From positions 1 to 13,777 of the forward strand of contig CAZJJK010000095.1 in NCBI GenBank assembly GCA_964546285.1: a DNA stretch of 13,777 nucleotides, in the 5' to 3' direction. Every line of letters starts with the position of its first letter. The stretch's first letter is position 1. A program made the translations under genes and the position numbers. This DNA comes from CAZJJK01 sp964546285 (GTDB taxonomy: Bacteria; Spirochaetota; Spirochaetia; Treponematales; Breznakiellaceae). This document shows positions 13,758-13,777 of this stretch, piece after piece. Under the pieces are notes generated by a model. That model was not told the DNA's origin and made no database searches. It saw only the letters and a program-made list of their open reading frames with translations.

Positions 13758-13777
13758 TTTAGCGGGGAAAGAGCTAA

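Larger units (their letters stand above)
13553..13777 (-). other. Gene-free argH upstream region
   Basis: No coding sequence is supported in these 225 bases. They hold the argH ribosome-binding site (13566-13560), a long hairpin (13694-13602) and a promoter-like pair (13757-13728). Beyond the promoter is a short inverted repeat TTAGC/GCTAA at the window edge, which may belong to an upstream gene end that is not visible. Confidence 0.7.

Overview
The window looks like a chromosomal stretch of a spirochaete, most likely a Treponema-like gut or anaerobic lineage. This is inferred, not proven, from three things: base composition near half G+C by eye, a short RNase II-type exonuclease of the cyanobacterial/plastid kind, and a soluble chemoreceptor-like protein coupled to CheD. 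A run of exactly 100 N inside one gene indicates a scaffolded draft or metagenome assembly. No tRNA, rRNA, CRISPR, insertion sequence or prophage gene is visible. All genes but one (the exonuclease) lie on the minus strand.

Layout from left to right. (1) 1-2404 holds the lysine/diaminopimelate pair: aspartokinase lysC, then dapB 121 bp downstream, read leftwards. A sigma70-like promoter lies before lysC and a two-copy 20-bp tandem repeat lies between the genes. A hydrophobic frame opens 7 nt after dapB and runs off the window. (2) 2405-4872 has a small exported protein of unknown function diverging from an RNB-domain exoribonuclease. (3) 4859-7275 is a two-gene chemotaxis unit. A large cytoplasmic receptor-like coiled-coil protein is followed after 2 nt by cheD, and cheD overlaps the exonuclease tail to tail by 14 bp. 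(4) 7354-8603 is a self-contained ABC-sugar-ATPase unit with a consensus -35, an SD-sequestering leader hairpin and a clean intrinsic terminator. (5) 8615-11116 is a two-gene membrane operon: a DUF554 protein and, by ATGA overlap, a membrane protein with a C-terminal alpha/beta hydrolase. (6) 11135-13757 is argH followed by an MFS permease that contains the assembly gap. Before argH is a leader of about 170 nt that can fold into a 26-bp helix.

The functional themes are amino-acid supply (lysC, dapB, argH), carbohydrate uptake energisation (UgpC/MsmK-type ATPase), receptor adaptation (CheD with its partner) and RNA turnover. The most unusual signals are non-coding. The argH leader hairpin is fully paired only as minus-strand RNA, because its two non-Watson-Crick positions are G.U there and C.A on the other strand. 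Three genes (exonuclease, receptor-like protein, DUF554) have a -10-like box 6-8 nt before the start codon and no Shine-Dalgarno, which suggests leaderless mRNAs. The ABC ATPase leader can hide its own ribosome-binding site.
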